This document shows, one piece after another, positions 7,979 to 16,745 of a stretch of DNA of 64,000 bases (its first letter is position 1; each line of letters starts with the position of its first letter). The notes below the pieces were generated by a model, which saw only the letters and a program-made list of their open reading frames with translations, did not search any database and was not told the origin of the DNA. Source of the DNA: Aeromicrobium erythreum. Lineage in GTDB: Bacteria > Actinomycetota > Actinomycetes > Propionibacteriales > Nocardioidaceae. The stretch spans positions 868,001 to 932,000 of the forward strand of contig NZ_CP011502.1 of NCBI RefSeq assembly GCF_001509405.1, written 5' to 3'. A program made the position numbers and the translations under genes.

Positions 7979-8760
7979 TGCACGACCCGCCGCCGGGCGC
8001 CCTCGACGACGTGGGTGACCTGGAGGACGACCCGGGACCGTCGCCGCTCGTGCGGACGCTGCGGCCCGTGGTCATCACGGCCGTGCTCGCCGTCCTCGTG
8101 CTCGGCGGGTTCGCCCTCGCGTCGCACCTGTGGGGCGACACCCGCACCGAGACCGGCGAGCTCGACCTGGAGGGATCCGGACTCCTGCGGCTGCAGGCCG
8201 GGCCGACCGACGTGCGGGTCGTGCAGGGTGACGTCACGGTGCCTCGTTACGTGGCGCGCGTGACGAGCGGGCTCTTCGACACGCACTTCGAGGTCGAGCG
8301 GGTGGGCGGGGCGACCCGGCTCGAGGCCGCGTGCCGCCCCCTCCTGAGCCCGGGCTGCGGCGTCGACGTGACGATCACGGTGCCCGAGGGCACGGCCGTC
8401 GACCTCCTGACCGGGTCCGGCGACGTCGACGTCTCGGGACTCGACGGGGCGGTGGCCGTGCGGACCGGGTCGGGCGACGTGGAGGCCGAGCGGCTGCGCA
8501 CGCAGGACCTCACCGTCCGCACCGGGTCGGGCGACGTCGAGGCGACGTTCGCCCGCCCGCCGTTCGCCGTCAAGGTCGCCACCGGCAGCGGCGACGTCGA
8601 CCTCGGCCTCCCGCAGACACGCACGCCCTACGCCGTCGACGCACGCAGCGAGTCCGGCGAGGTCGACGACACCATCCCCGCCACCGACGCGCAGGACGCC
8701 CGCGTCGTACGCGTCAGGACGCAGTCCGGCGACGTCGAGGTCGAGCAGGACGGGTCGTAG
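7978..8760 (+). CDS. DUF4097-like GSGDV-repeat membrane protein
   Basis: This 260-residue protein has a cytoplasmic N-terminus rich in Asp and Pro, one transmembrane helix (about residues 31-53, VVITAVLAVLVLGGFALASHLW), and an extracytoplasmic domain built of short beta-strand repeats. The repeat core [ST]GSGDV appears at least four times (LLTGSGDVDV, VRTGSGDVEA twice, VATGSGDVDL), with degenerate copies SESGEV and TQSGDV. This is the pattern of the DUF4097/DUF4098 beta-solenoid-like family. A Cys pair (ACRPLLSPGCGVD) could form a disulfide. It overlaps the glpD stop by 1 bp. Its role is unknown; coupling suggests an envelope function expressed with glycerophosphate oxidation. Confidence 0.8.
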   Translation: MHDPPPGALDDVGDLEDDPGPSPLVRTLRPVVITAVLAVLVLGGFALASHLWGDTRTETGELDLEGSGLLRLQAGPTDVRVVQGDVTVPRYVARVTSGLFDTHFEVERVGGATRLEAACRPLLSPGCGVDVTITVPEGTAVDLLTGSGDVDVSGLDGAVAVRTGSGDVEAERLRTQDLTVRTGSGDVEATFARPPFAVKVATGSGDVDLGLPQTRTPYAVDARSESGEVDDTIPATDAQDARVVRVRTQSGDVEVEQDGS

Positions 8761-8799
8761 GGGGCTCGGCTCCTGGTTGGGCTGCGGCTGCGTGGGCTG

Positions 8800-9380
8800 C
8801 GGTCGTCTCGTCCTGCTGGTGCGCTGCCTCGGCTGGCGCTGGGTGTGGTCTCCGAAAGGGCCTCGACCGGGCGGCTGGCGACCGCGCTGGTCTGGGGTCT
8901 CGGGCTGTGGCTTTTTGCGCGGGTGGACGCAAGATTCTGCGTTCGTGTGCGGGACTCCAATGCTTCTGCGTTGGCTACGGGATCCCGTCATCAACGCAGA
9001 AGCGTTCGACCTCGAGCGCACGAAGGAAGAATCGTGGGTGCCCTTGCGGGTGGGGTGGGCAGTGCTTCTCCCTTCTCGTGGCACGGTCCACGAGAAGGGA
9101 GAACCTCTGCCACGTCTGACCCTCCCGGCGGTGGATCCGCCACCTGTACAGCGCTGAGAAGGTGGCAGATCCACCGCCGACGACGATTCGGTGGTGAACC
9201 CACCGCTCGACCCTCAACACCGACCCGCAGCCCGAGAACCCAGCGCAGCGCGCCACCCAGCCGCCCGGTCGAGGCCCTTTCGGAGCGCAGGACGAGTCGA
9301 AGCCGCGCCGACGCAGCCCCACTCGACTGAGAAGCCGCGCCAACGCAGCCCCAGGTCGAGCGAGAACCGCCCCTGAACGC
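8800..9380 (+). repeat. Nested imperfect palindrome cluster
   Basis: This gene-free interval lies between converging genes. Outer arms at about 8850-8910 and 9227-9290 are imperfect reverse complements over roughly 60 bp. Inside are: a 15-bp inverted repeat (8959-8973 with 8992-9006, one mismatch) around the palindrome ACGGGATCCCGT; a 16-bp perfect hairpin (9066-9081 with 9088-9103); and a 19-bp hairpin with one mismatch (9127-9145 with 9160-9178). Open frames across it are products of the symmetry, with no protein-like content. It resembles a MITE- or REP-like intergenic element. Confidence 0.75.
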
Positions 9381-9381
9381 G

Positions 9382-9415
9382 ACGACGCCCCCACCGCACG
9401 CGGTGGGGGCGTCGT
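9382..9415 (-). terminator. Hairpin terminator of the cold-shock gene
   Basis: A perfect 15-bp G+C-rich stem (9382-9396 with 9401-9415) has a 4-base CACG loop. It starts 27 bp after the cspA stop codon. No long T tract follows, as is usual in high-G+C actinobacteria. Confidence 0.75.
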
Positions 9416-9442
9416 GTGACTCGTCAGGGTGACGAGCTGAGA

Positions 9443-9646
9443 TCAGAGCGGGCGGATGTTGGCCGCCTGCAGGCCCTTCTGGCCCTGCTCGACGTCGAAC
9501 TCGACCTTCTGGTTCTCCTCGAGCGAGCGGTAGCCGCTCGCCTGGATGGCGCTGAAGTGGGCGAAGACGTCCTCGCCACCCTGGTCGGGGGCGATGAAGC
9601 CGAAGCCCTTGTCAGCGTTGAACCACTTCACAGTTCCGGTAGCCAT
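9443..9646 (-). CDS. cspA: Cold-shock protein, CspA family
   Basis: The 67-residue protein is a complete cold-shock domain, [20 protein letters not shown], with RNP1 (KGFGFI) and RNP2 (DVFAHFSAI) for binding single-stranded RNA and DNA. It ends in [11 protein letters not shown]. Such proteins act as RNA chaperones and antiterminators. A purine-rich GAAGGAGAAA precedes the ATG. Roughly 150 bp between the start and 9800 hold no gene and could be the long structured 5' leader typical of csp mRNAs; GCATGCG repeats occur there (9668-9690). It is single-gene, with its own terminator. Confidence 0.95.
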   Translation of the reverse strand: MATGTVKWFNADKGFGFIAPDQGGEDVFAHFSAIQASGYRSLEENQKVEFDVEQGQKGLQAANIRPL

Positions 9647-9900
9647 ATGTTTCTCCTTCGGTGGTGCGCATGCGCGTGTCGCATGCGACGGGTGTCGCGA
9701 CGCGCATCAACCGGGAGAAGCTGGAGCGACCGGGGGGACCCGGCGCGCTCGATCTTTCTGGCACAACTAACGCCTACAACTGACACCCACCCTACACGTC
9801 CGGACGAGGAGGACGCACCCCGTGCCAGGCGGGTCGGGTCGATCGCTGCGAGGGGGTGCAGGAGGGGCGGGGAGCGGCCGTCGCGCCGCCCGGACGCGGA

Positions 9901-9949
9901 CGAGGCGCGACCCGCGCCGAGGTGGACACCTCGGGCGGCTCGCGCCTCG
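9901..9949 (-). terminator. Nested hairpin downstream of tRNA-His
   Basis: A perfect 10-bp outer stem (9901-9910 with 9940-9949) encloses a second 7-bp stem (9917-9923 with 9928-9934). It begins 6 bp past the tRNA-His 3' end on the minus strand and most likely terminates or processes that transcript. No T tract is present. Confidence 0.55.
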
Positions 9950-9955
9950 GTCACA

Positions 9956-10032
9956 TGGGGTGGACGACGGGACTTGAACCCGCGGCCACCGGCACCACAA
10001 GCCGGTGCTCTACCAACTGAGCTACGCCCACC
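9956..10032 (-). tRNA. tRNA-His (anticodon GTG)
   Basis: The cloverleaf is complete. Acceptor GTGGGCG pairs with CGTCCAC, D arm GCTC/GAGC, anticodon arm CCGGC-TTGTGGT-GCCGG with anticodon GTG, T arm GCGGG-TTCAAGT-CCCGT. The discriminator is C73, CCA is encoded, and a G is encoded at position -1. The G(-1):C73 pair is the histidine identity element. Confidence 0.95.
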
Positions 10033-10103
10033 ATGCGTGGCGGCAGGCCGTCACGACGCGGACGATCATAGCCCACGTCGCGCGCGGCCCCGCCGGTGCC
10101 CCG

Positions 10104-10736
10104 TCACGACTCCTCGGAGCCCTCCAGACGGCCGAGGGTCGAGCTGGCCGCGACCTCGGCGGCGAGCGCGCGGGCCGCCTCCGTCTCGGGCCCGGGATCG
10201 CCGACGAAGACGGCGCGGCGGTAGTAGCGCAGCTCGTCGATGCTCTCGGCGATGTCGGCCAGCGCACGGTGGTGCCCGGCCTTCGCGGGAGCCGCGAAGT
10301 AGGCACGGGGGAACCACTGGCGGGCGAGCTCCTTGATCGACGACACGTCGATGACGCGGTAGTGCAGGAAGCCCTCCAGCTCGACCATGTCGCGGGCGAG
10401 GAACGTCCGGTCGGTGCCGACCGTGTTGCCCGCGAGCGGCGCCTTGCGCGGCTCCTTCACGTGCTCGCGGACGTAGGCGAGCACCTGCTCCTCGGCGTCG
10501 CGCAGCGTCGTGCCGGCCTCGAGCTCGGTGATCAGCCCGGAGGCGGTGTGCATGCGCGTCACCACGTCGTTCATCTGCTCCAGCGCCTGCGCCGGGGGCT
10601 TGATGACGAGGTCGACGCCCTGCCCCAGCACGTTGAGCTCGTAGTCGGTGACGAGCGCCGCCACCTCCACCAACGCGTCGGTCTCGAGGGAGAGCCCGGT
10701 CATCTCGCAGTCGATCCACACCAGTCTGTCGTTCAC
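10104..10736 (-). CDS. orn: Oligoribonuclease (DEDDh 3'-5' exonuclease)
   Basis: The 210-residue enzyme degrades short oligoribonucleotides to mononucleotides in the cytoplasm. The N-terminus [14 protein letters not shown] carries ExoI (the D and E of DCEMTGL). [18 protein letters not shown] is ExoII, and [19 protein letters not shown] is ExoIII with the DEDDh His and last Asp. It starts with GTG (NDRLV). In actinobacteria Orn is essential for nanoRNA and pGpG turnover. It lies 72 bp from tRNA-His and diverges from the DsbA-like gene. The C-terminal 25 residues form a variable Ala/Glu-rich tail. Confidence 0.95.
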   Translation of the reverse strand: MNDRLVWIDCEMTGLSLETDALVEVAALVTDYELNVLGQGVDLVIKPPAQALEQMNDVVTRMHTASGLITELEAGTTLRDAEEQVLAYVREHVKEPRKAPLAGNTVGTDRTFLARDMVELEGFLHYRVIDVSSIKELARQWFPRAYFAAPAKAGHHRALADIAESIDELRYYRRAVFVGDPGPETEAARALAAEVAASSTLGRLEGSEES

Positions 10737-10886
10737 GCGACCGACCCTAGGCCACCGTGACAGCCCCAGCCGCCCAGCCCGGGTAGCCTTCCAGGGAACC
10801 GACGGGGCGCGGTCTTCGTTGTGCCCCTCGAACGACGGGCGCACGCGTCCCGTCCTGTCCCAGACGCCGCACAGGAGCCAGACCAC

Positions 10887-11684
10887 GTGAGCAACGACCG
10901 CAAGCAGCGAGCCGAGCAGATGCGCAAGGAGCGCGAGAAGGCCGACAAGCGCCAGCGCAACGTCATCACGATCGCGATCGTCGCCGTCGTCATCGCCCTC
11001 GTCGGCGTCGGCGGCTACGCCGTGAAGTCGACGGCCGACAAGAACGCCAAGAGCACCGACCTCGTCGCGCCGAAGAACACGAAGGACTACGGCATCGTCT
11101 ACGACCAGGCGGCCGCCGAGTCCGCCGACGGTGGCGCCTCCGACGGTGGCGCCGCGTCCGGCGACGCCAAGCCGGTCAGCGTCGAGGTGTACGAGGACTT
11201 CCAGTGCCCCGTGTGCCAGCAGTTCGAGCAGGTCGCCGGTCCGATGCTCAAGCAGCAGGTGGCATCGGGCGAGATCGCGCTCACCTACAAGCCGTTCTCC
11301 TTCCTCGACGAGAATGGTGGCAGCACCAACGACTACTCCAAGCGCGCCACCAACGCCGCGCTCTGCGCCCTCGACGCCGGCGGCGTCGACGACTACGTCA
11401 AGGTCCACGACTTCCTGTACGCCAACCAGCCGCAGGAGGGCACGGCCGGTCCCGAGAACGCCAAGCTCGTGGAGGACCTCAAGAGCCTCGGCATCACCGG
11501 GGCGGGCATCGACTCGTGCGTGAAGTCCGAGAAGTTCGTGCCGTGGGTCGTCAAGGCCAAGGAGGTCGCGCAGGACAGCGACCGCAAGATCAGCGGCACG
11601 CCGACGGTGTTCGTCGACGGCAAGAAGCTCGACGACTTCAGCCCCGCCACGATCCAGAAGGCGGTCGAGGAGGCCAAGGCCTGA
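10887..11684 (+). CDS. Membrane-anchored DsbA-like thioredoxin-fold protein
   Basis: This 265-residue protein has a highly charged N-terminus ([20 protein letters not shown]), one helix ([21 protein letters not shown], about residues 30-50), a Gly/Ala/Asp-rich linker, and a thioredoxin domain from about residue 95. The active-site motif CPVC lies in [14 protein letters not shown] near residue 107. [15 protein letters not shown] provides the cis-proline. It resembles the actinobacterial membrane-tethered DsbA/DsbG-like oxidases that form or repair disulfides in exported proteins. Start: GTG after ACAGGAG. A strong terminator follows the stop. Confidence 0.9.
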   Translation: MSNDRKQRAEQMRKEREKADKRQRNVITIAIVAVVIALVGVGGYAVKSTADKNAKSTDLVAPKNTKDYGIVYDQAAAESADGGASDGGAASGDAKPVSVEVYEDFQCPVCQQFEQVAGPMLKQQVASGEIALTYKPFSFLDENGGSTNDYSKRATNAALCALDAGGVDDYVKVHDFLYANQPQEGTAGPENAKLVEDLKSLGITGAGIDSCVKSEKFVPWVVKAKEVAQDSDRKISGTPTVFVDGKKLDDFSPATIQKAVEEAKA

Positions 11685-11700
11685 CCCGGCTCCTCCCGCG

Positions 11701-11733
11701 CACGGCCCTCGCACCCTCGGTGCGGGGGCCGTG
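11701..11733. terminator. Bidirectional hairpin terminator
   Basis: A 15-bp stem (11701-11715 with 11719-11733, one G-T pair) closes a 3-base loop. It sits exactly between the stop codons of two converging genes and can serve both. Confidence 0.75.
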
Positions 11734-12093
11734 TCACGTCAGCAGCAGGCCCAGCCACGCCGCCGCGACGCACACGACGGCGGTGCCCACCGCGTGGGCG
11801 ACGGCCCGGCCGCCCCGGCCGCGGAGCGCCAGGCGGGCGGAGTCGAGGCTCGCGGTGCTGAACGTCGTGTAGCCGCCGAGGAACCCCGTGGCCACGACCG
11901 TCCGGGCGGCGCCGTCGTCGAGCAGCCCGACGGCCAGCCCGATGAGGAACGACCCGGTGACGTTCACCGCGACGATGCCCCACGGGAACCGCCCGGACGA
12001 GCGCTGGCCGACCCAGGTGTCGACGAGCAGCCGCAGCACCGAGCCCGCGCCGCCGGCGACCGCCACCGCACCGGCGAGCAGCGCGCCTGTCAC
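11734..12093 (-). CDS. crcB: Fluoride channel subunit CrcB/Fluc (copy 1)
   Basis: The 119-residue protein has four predicted helices and Fluc motifs: [12 protein letters not shown], then [18 protein letters not shown] (the conserved Asn in the pore helix), then [17 protein letters not shown] with the GGxTTFS signature of the Na+-binding break and phenylalanine box. Fluc channels export fluoride as antiparallel dimers. Here two adjacent genes overlap by 4 bp (GTGA), the arrangement in which two homologous subunits form a heterodimer of opposite topology. Start: GTG inside the upstream crcB end. Confidence 0.92.
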   Translation of the reverse strand: MTGALLAGAVAVAGGAGSVLRLLVDTWVGQRSSGRFPWGIVAVNVTGSFLIGLAVGLLDDGAARTVVATGFLGGYTTFSTASLDSARLALRGRGGRAVAHAVGTAVVCVAAAWLGLLLT

Positions 12094-12482
12094 CGTGCAC
12101 CCCGGACCCGCAGGGCGCGGCCGACGGCGAGCCCGCCCACCGACGCCGCGAAGCCGCCCGCGACGGTCGCCAGGAGGTAGACGAGGGCGTCGGCGGGTCG
12201 CCCGTCGGCGAGCAGGCCCTGGGTGTCCAGAGCGAAGGCGCTGTAGGTCGTGAAGCCGCCCATCAGGCCGGTGCCGAGCAGCAGGCGGGTGCGCGACGAG
12301 GCGACGGTGGCGGTCAGGACGCCGAGCAGGAACGCCCCGAGCAGGTTGACGCCGAGGATGCCGACCGGCAGTCCGTCGACCGGGTCGACGGACGCGGCCA
12401 CGCCGTAACGGACCAGCGTGCCGACCGCTCCGCCGGCGGCCACCAGCGCCACTGCGTCCGGACGTGGCCAGGTCGTCGCCAT
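12090..12482 (-). CDS. crcB: Fluoride channel subunit CrcB/Fluc (copy 2)
   Basis: The 130-residue partner has GGAVGTLVRYGVA, PVGILGVNLLGAFLLGVL and GTGLMGGFTTYSAFALD, the same Fluc motifs with Tyr in place of the Phe in TTFS. It is the promoter-proximal gene of the two-gene operon, and its stop overlaps the next start. No fluoride-riboswitch-like sequence is apparent in the 35 bp between it and the divergent aldo/keto reductase gene, so expression is probably constitutive or driven from a short shared promoter region. Confidence 0.92.
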   Translation of the reverse strand: MATTWPRPDAVALVAAGGAVGTLVRYGVAASVDPVDGLPVGILGVNLLGAFLLGVLTATVASSRTRLLLGTGLMGGFTTYSAFALDTQGLLADGRPADALVYLLATVAGGFAASVGGLAVGRALRVRGAR

Positions 12483-12517
12483 GCTCGGACTCTACGACCC
12501 GCGGATAGGTTCGTCCC

Positions 12518-13468
12518 ATGGACGTCTCACGGCTCGTGCTCGGCACCATGTACCTCGGCACCCGGACGGACGAGGCGACGTCGCGGGCGCTGCTCGACCG
12601 CTTCCTCGACGCCGGCGGACGCACCCTCGACACCGCCAACTGCTACGCCTTCTGGGTCGACCCGAGCGGGCACGGGGGAGCGAGCGAGCGCGTCATCGGC
12701 GGCTGGCTCGCGGCGGAGCCGTCGCGTCGCGACCGGGTCGAGCTGGCCACGAAGGTCGGTGTCGAGCCGCTCGACGTGCCCCGCCGGGACGGTCATCCCG
12801 TCGAGGGGCTCTCGGCCGAGGTCGTGCGAGCCGGCTGCGAGGCGAGCCTGCGTCGTCTCGGGATCGACGTGATCGACCTGTACTGGGCGCACGGCGAGGA
12901 CCGGGGGACGCCGCTGGAGGAGACGGTGGAGGCGTTCGGGTCGTTGGTCGCCGCCGGCGCGGTGCGACGGCTGGGCGTCTCCAACCACCCGACCTGGCGG
13001 GTGGAGCGGGGCAGGGCCCTCGCCGAGGCGCGCGGGCTCGAGCCGTGGACGGCCCTGCAGCTCACGACGTCGTACGTGCACCCGCGGCCCGGCGCGGCGG
13101 TGGAGGGCAAGGACCACCGGTTCGGCTTCGTCACCGACGAGACCGTCGACTACGTCAGCGAGCACCCCGACGTCGAGCTGTGGGCGTACTCGCCGCTCGT
13201 GCGGGGCGCGTACGACCGGCCCGACCGTCCGTTCCCGCAGGCCTACCGTCACCTGGGCACGGAGCGACGTCTGGCGGTGCTGGACGACGTCGCACAGGCG
13301 CACGGCGTGGCGCGGTCGGTCGTCGTGCTGGCCTGGCTGCTGGCGTCGCGGCCCGAGGTGCGTCCGATCCTCGGCGTCAGCTCGGTGGAGCAGCTCGAGT
13401 CGGCCCTGCGCGTCGCCGACGTCGACCTCGCGCCCGACGAGCTCGCCGCCCTCGACGCCCCTGCGTGA
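12518..13468 (+). CDS. Aldo/keto reductase
   Basis: The 316-residue TIM-barrel enzyme shows the AKR tetrad. Asp and Tyr are in TLDTANCYAFW (about residues 38-47), Lys in ELATKVGVE (about 75), His in IDLYWAHGED (about 125). GVSNHPTW follows, and WAYSPLVRGAYDRP plus GVSSVEQLESALRVAD provide NADPH-binding loops. Family members reduce sugar and aldehyde carbonyls with NADPH; the substrate cannot be predicted. There is no strong Shine-Dalgarno sequence, and the transcript may be nearly leaderless from the short divergent gap with crcB. Confidence 0.92.
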   Translation: MDVSRLVLGTMYLGTRTDEATSRALLDRFLDAGGRTLDTANCYAFWVDPSGHGGASERVIGGWLAAEPSRRDRVELATKVGVEPLDVPRRDGHPVEGLSAEVVRAGCEASLRRLGIDVIDLYWAHGEDRGTPLEETVEAFGSLVAAGAVRRLGVSNHPTWRVERGRALAEARGLEPWTALQLTTSYVHPRPGAAVEGKDHRFGFVTDETVDYVSEHPDVELWAYSPLVRGAYDRPDRPFPQAYRHLGTERRLAVLDDVAQAHGVARSVVVLAWLLASRPEVRPILGVSSVEQLESALRVADVDLAPDELAALDAPA

Positions 13469-13545
13469 CGAGACGAGTCTGCGACGCGCGGATGAGAAGG
13501 GGTTCTGCTCTTCGATCTGAGCACCCGGGGAGGACTCGGTGTGAG

Positions 13546-13619
13546 CGCCCCCGGCAGGAATCGAACCTGCGACCCGAAGATTAGAAGGCTTCTGCTCTAT
13601 CCATCTGAGCTACGGGGGC
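13546..13619 (-). tRNA. tRNA-Arg (anticodon TCT)
   Basis: Acceptor GCCCCCG pairs with CGGGGGC; D arm GCTC/GAGC; anticodon arm GAAGC-CTTCTAA-TCTTC with anticodon TCT and a C-T mismatch at the top of the stem; T arm GCAGG-TTCGATT-CCTGC. The discriminator is G. CCA is not encoded, unlike tRNA-Lys and tRNA-His in this window. Confidence 0.93.
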
Positions 13620-13705
13620 CCGCCCCCACCCTAGTGCCACCGAATCGGGGGGACGTGACGCGTGCCGTGGGGCGCGGGGCGACGCGTTCCCCTAGGCTCC
13701 GGGGG

Positions 13706-14914
13706 GTGAGCCAGCCACACGCGCAGGAGGCCGCGCCGGAGGTGGCGGGCCGCGGGACGATCCCCCGACGGATGCCCCGGTACGTCGAGCGTCCGCGTCA
13801 GCGGGGACGCACCGTGCTGATCGTGCTCACGGGCATCGGCGTGGCACTGGGCCTGGTCGAGGTCGTCGTGGTCGCCGCGGGTGCGGAGGCGCTCGAGGGC
13901 GCGCGCCTGGCCATCATCTACGCGCTGGTGCCGCTGCCGGTGCTGTGGTTCGTGTACTGGTGGCTCGACCGCTACGAGCCGGAGCCGCGTCGCTACAAGG
14001 TGGCCGCGTTCGTGTGGGGCGGTGTCGGTGCGGTCGGCATCGCGCTCGCCGTGCAGGTGCTGCTGGGGGAGACGACCGACCTGACGCAGAAGGAGCTGGC
14101 GACGTTCGTCGCCCCGGCGAGCGAGGAGCCCGCCAAGGGGTTGTTCCTGCTCCTGACGTTCCTGCGCTGGCGCCGCATCATCGACGGGTTCCTGGACGGC
14201 CTGATCGTGGCCGGTCTCGTGGGTCTGGGCTTCGCGTTCGTCGAGAACATCGGCTACTACGCGCTCAGCTACGCCGGCGGACCCGACGTGCCGATCGCCG
14301 GCGCCGAGGGTGCGGCCGGGACGTTCGTCGTCCGCGGGATCGCCAGCCCGTTCGCCCACCCGCTCTTCCTGTCGGCGTTCGGCATCGCGCTCGGCCTGGC
14401 CGTCGGCATCCGCTCGAAGGTGCTGAAGGTGCTGGTCGGCACCCTCGGTCTCGCGATCAGCATGGCCCTGCACGGGCTCTGGAACGGGTCCGCGTCGTAC
14501 TTCGGGGGCGTGGGCTTCGCGCTCACCTACGTCGCGCTGTTCGTCCTGTTCGTCACGCTCGCCGTCGTCGCGATCGTGGCGCGCTCGCGCCAGGTGCGGA
14601 CCCTCGAGCGCTCGTTGTCCTACGTCGCCGAGCGCGGCTGGATCCACCCGGCGGAGATCCCGTACCTCTCGCGCTTCGGCTACCGCAAGCAGGCCCGCCG
14701 GCACGCCCGCCGTCACCACGGCCGCGTGGCCGGACGGATCGTGCGCCGCTACCAGCGCCTCGCCACGGAGATGGCCTTCCTGCACGACGCGATCATGCGC
14801 GGACAGACGAAGCCGCACGGCGTCGAGCGCACCTACGCGTTGCTCGACGCGATGTACGGGCTGCGACCCGCGCTCCGCTTCCCCCCGCCCCTGCCCGTCG
14901 CGCACCGACGGTGA
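13706..14914 (+). CDS. PrsW-family intramembrane metalloprotease
   Basis: The 402-residue protein has about eight membrane helices between residues 30 and 295. PrsW motifs are in order: APASEEPAKGLFLLL (EExxK, near residue 141), DGFLDGLIVAGLVGLGFAFVENIGYY (ENxxY, near 180), and two helices with His (FAHPLFLSAFG near 218, ALHGLWN near 255). These acidic and His residues are the presumed metal site. PrsW in Bacillus starts degradation of an anti-sigma factor; the substrate here is unknown. A basic cytoplasmic tail of about 100 residues follows (RKQARRHARRHHGRVAG). Start: GTG at 13706. Confidence 0.88.
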   Translation: MSQPHAQEAAPEVAGRGTIPRRMPRYVERPRQRGRTVLIVLTGIGVALGLVEVVVVAAGAEALEGARLAIIYALVPLPVLWFVYWWLDRYEPEPRRYKVAAFVWGGVGAVGIALAVQVLLGETTDLTQKELATFVAPASEEPAKGLFLLLTFLRWRRIIDGFLDGLIVAGLVGLGFAFVENIGYYALSYAGGPDVPIAGAEGAAGTFVVRGIASPFAHPLFLSAFGIALGLAVGIRSKVLKVLVGTLGLAISMALHGLWNGSASYFGGVGFALTYVALFVLFVTLAVVAIVARSRQVRTLERSLSYVAERGWIHPAEIPYLSRFGYRKQARRHARRHHGRVAGRIVRRYQRLATEMAFLHDAIMRGQTKPHGVERTYALLDAMYGLRPALRFPPPLPVAHRR

Positions 14915-15011
14915 CGCGACGCGGACGCACCGTGGTCACGCAGAGTCCACTACCGTGTCCCTTGACCCCGCGGAACAGCCGCAACGACACGTCGAGACGG
15001 GAGGAGCACCG

Positions 15012-16745
15012 GTGCCCAGCGAACACGCCTCGGCCGAGCTGCTGGGAGCGCTGAGCAAGCTCCTCACCGACGTCACGGCGGCCCCCCTCGCGCTCGAGGT
15101 CCCGGGTGTCGACGAGGTGCGTTCCACGCGGGCCGAGATGGTCGACCAGCTGTCCGACTACGTCATCCCGCGGCTCGTGCAGCTCGAGGCTCCGCTGTTG
15201 ACGGTCGTGGGCGGGTCCACGGGCGCCGGCAAGTCGACGCTGGTCAACTCGCTCGTGGGGGAGCAGGTCACCCAGTCCGGCGTCCTGCGCCCGACCACGC
15301 GCTCGCCGGTGCTGGTGCACCACCCCGACGACGCGGAGTGGTTCCAGCCCGACCGCATCCTGCCCGAGCTGCCCCGCACCAAGGCGGTCACCAACGACGT
15401 CTACGCCCTGCGCCTGGCGCCCTCCACGGGGGTCCCGCGCGGCCTGGCGATCCTCGACGCGCCAGACATCGACTCGATCGACGCAGCCAACCGCGAGCTG
15501 GCGACGCAGCTGCTCGCGGCCGCCGACCTGTGGCTGTTCGTCACCTCGGCCGCGCGCTACGCCGACCAGGTGCCGTGGGACTACCTCGGGCGCGCCGCGG
15601 AGCGCAGCACGTCGGTGGCGGTCGTCCTCGACCGCACCCACGCCGACGCGGTCGTGGAGGTGCGAGGCCATCTCGCGCGCATGATGACGTCGCGCGGGCT
15701 GTCGGACTCCCCGCTCTTCACGGTGCCGGAGTCGGCGGTCGGCGAGGACGGCCTGCTGCCGCGCGAGGCCGTCGAGCCGATCCGCGGCTGGCTGCGCGAC
15801 CTCGCGGCCGACCCCGAGGGTCGATCGGCCGTCGTCTTCGGCACGCTCGACGGCGCCGTGCGCCACAACGTGCTGCGCTCGCACGTCGTCGCCGACGGGC
15901 TCGACGAGCAGCTCGCCGCCGCACGTCAGCTGCACGACGACGCCACCCGCACCTACGCCGAGGCGGTCGACCTGCTGCGCCGGGCCACCGCCGACGGCAC
16001 GGTCATGCGCGGCGAGGTGCTGACCCGCTGGCAGGAGTTCGTCGGCAACGGCGAGCTGCTGCGCTCCGTCGAGGAGCGCGTGAGCCGGATCCGCGACCGG
16101 CTCGTCGACCAGGTCACCGGCAAGCGCACCCGCTCCGCGGAGGTCAGCGAGGCGGTCGAGTCGGGGCTGCAGACCCTCCTCGTGGAGCAGCTCGAGGCGG
16201 CCGCGGAGGCGGTGTACCGCTCCTGGTCCTCGGTCGGAGCCGGCCGTGCGCTGATCGCCTCCGAGCGCGGTCTCGACCGCGCCTCCCGCGACGTCCGCGT
16301 CAAGGCCGAGCGGCTCGTCCGCGACTGGCAGGCCGAGGTGCTGGAGCTCGTCCGCGCCGAGGGCTCTGACAAGCGCCTCACCGCGAAGTTCCTCGCCTTC
16401 GGCGTCAACGGCATCGGCGTCGCGCTCATGGTGCTGGTGTTCGTCAGCGGCTCCGCGGGTCTTACCGGCGCCGAGGTCGGCGTCGCCGGCGGCACCGCCG
16501 TCGTCGCCCAGAAGCTGCTCGAGGCGATCTTCGGCGACCAGGCGGTCCGCCGCCTCGCCGAGCGCGCCCACACGTCGCTGGTCACCGCGGTCGAGGCGCT
16601 CGCGACGGCGGAGAGCCGGCGCTACCTCGACCTCGTGAGCGACCCGGCCGTGATCGAGGCCTCCCAGGCCCGGCTGCGCGACGCCGCGCGCCGGGCCGAG
16701 TACGCACGTCACATCGACTTCCTGGACGGAGAGACCGCCTCATGA
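15012..16745 (+). CDS. Dynamin-like GTPase, first of a pair
   Basis: The 577-residue protein has a P-loop GGSTGAGKSTLVN near residue 66, a threonine-rich switch I (VLRPTTRSPV), and a LDAPDIDS segment (G3) near 150. A long helical region follows, then a hydrophobic segment around residues 463-510 (GVALMVLVFVSGSAGL) that should act as membrane paddle or anchor. Start: GTG with GGGAGGAG 8 bases upstream; the frame is open 19 codons further upstream without a ribosome-binding site. It overlaps the next GTPase gene by 4 bp (ATGA). Coupled dynamin-like pairs are known in actinobacteria (DynA/DynB in Streptomyces sporulation septa, IniA/IniC in mycobacteria). A membrane-remodelling role is inferred. 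Confidence 0.85.
   Translation: MPSEHASAELLGALSKLLTDVTAAPLALEVPGVDEVRSTRAEMVDQLSDYVIPRLVQLEAPLLTVVGGSTGAGKSTLVNSLVGEQVTQSGVLRPTTRSPVLVHHPDDAEWFQPDRILPELPRTKAVTNDVYALRLAPSTGVPRGLAILDAPDIDSIDAANRELATQLLAAADLWLFVTSAARYADQVPWDYLGRAAERSTSVAVVLDRTHADAVVEVRGHLARMMTSRGLSDSPLFTVPESAVGEDGLLPREAVEPIRGWLRDLAADPEGRSAVVFGTLDGAVRHNVLRSHVVADGLDEQLAAARQLHDDATRTYAEAVDLLRRATADGTVMRGEVLTRWQEFVGNGELLRSVEERVSRIRDRLVDQVTGKRTRSAEVSEAVESGLQTLLVEQLEAAAEAVYRSWSSVGAGRALIASERGLDRASRDVRVKAERLVRDWQAEVLELVRAEGSDKRLTAKFLAFGVNGIGVALMVLVFVSGSAGLTGAEVGVAGGTAVVAQKLLEAIFGDQAVRRLAERAHTSLVTAVEALATAESRRYLDLVSDPAVIEASQARLRDAARRAEYARHIDFLDGETAS

Noticed and set aside
8975-9394. A 139-codon minus-strand frame in the palindrome cluster
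   Set aside because: Both strands across the inverted repeats yield similar peptides because of the symmetry. There is no domain and no ribosome-binding site, so it is unlikely to be translated.
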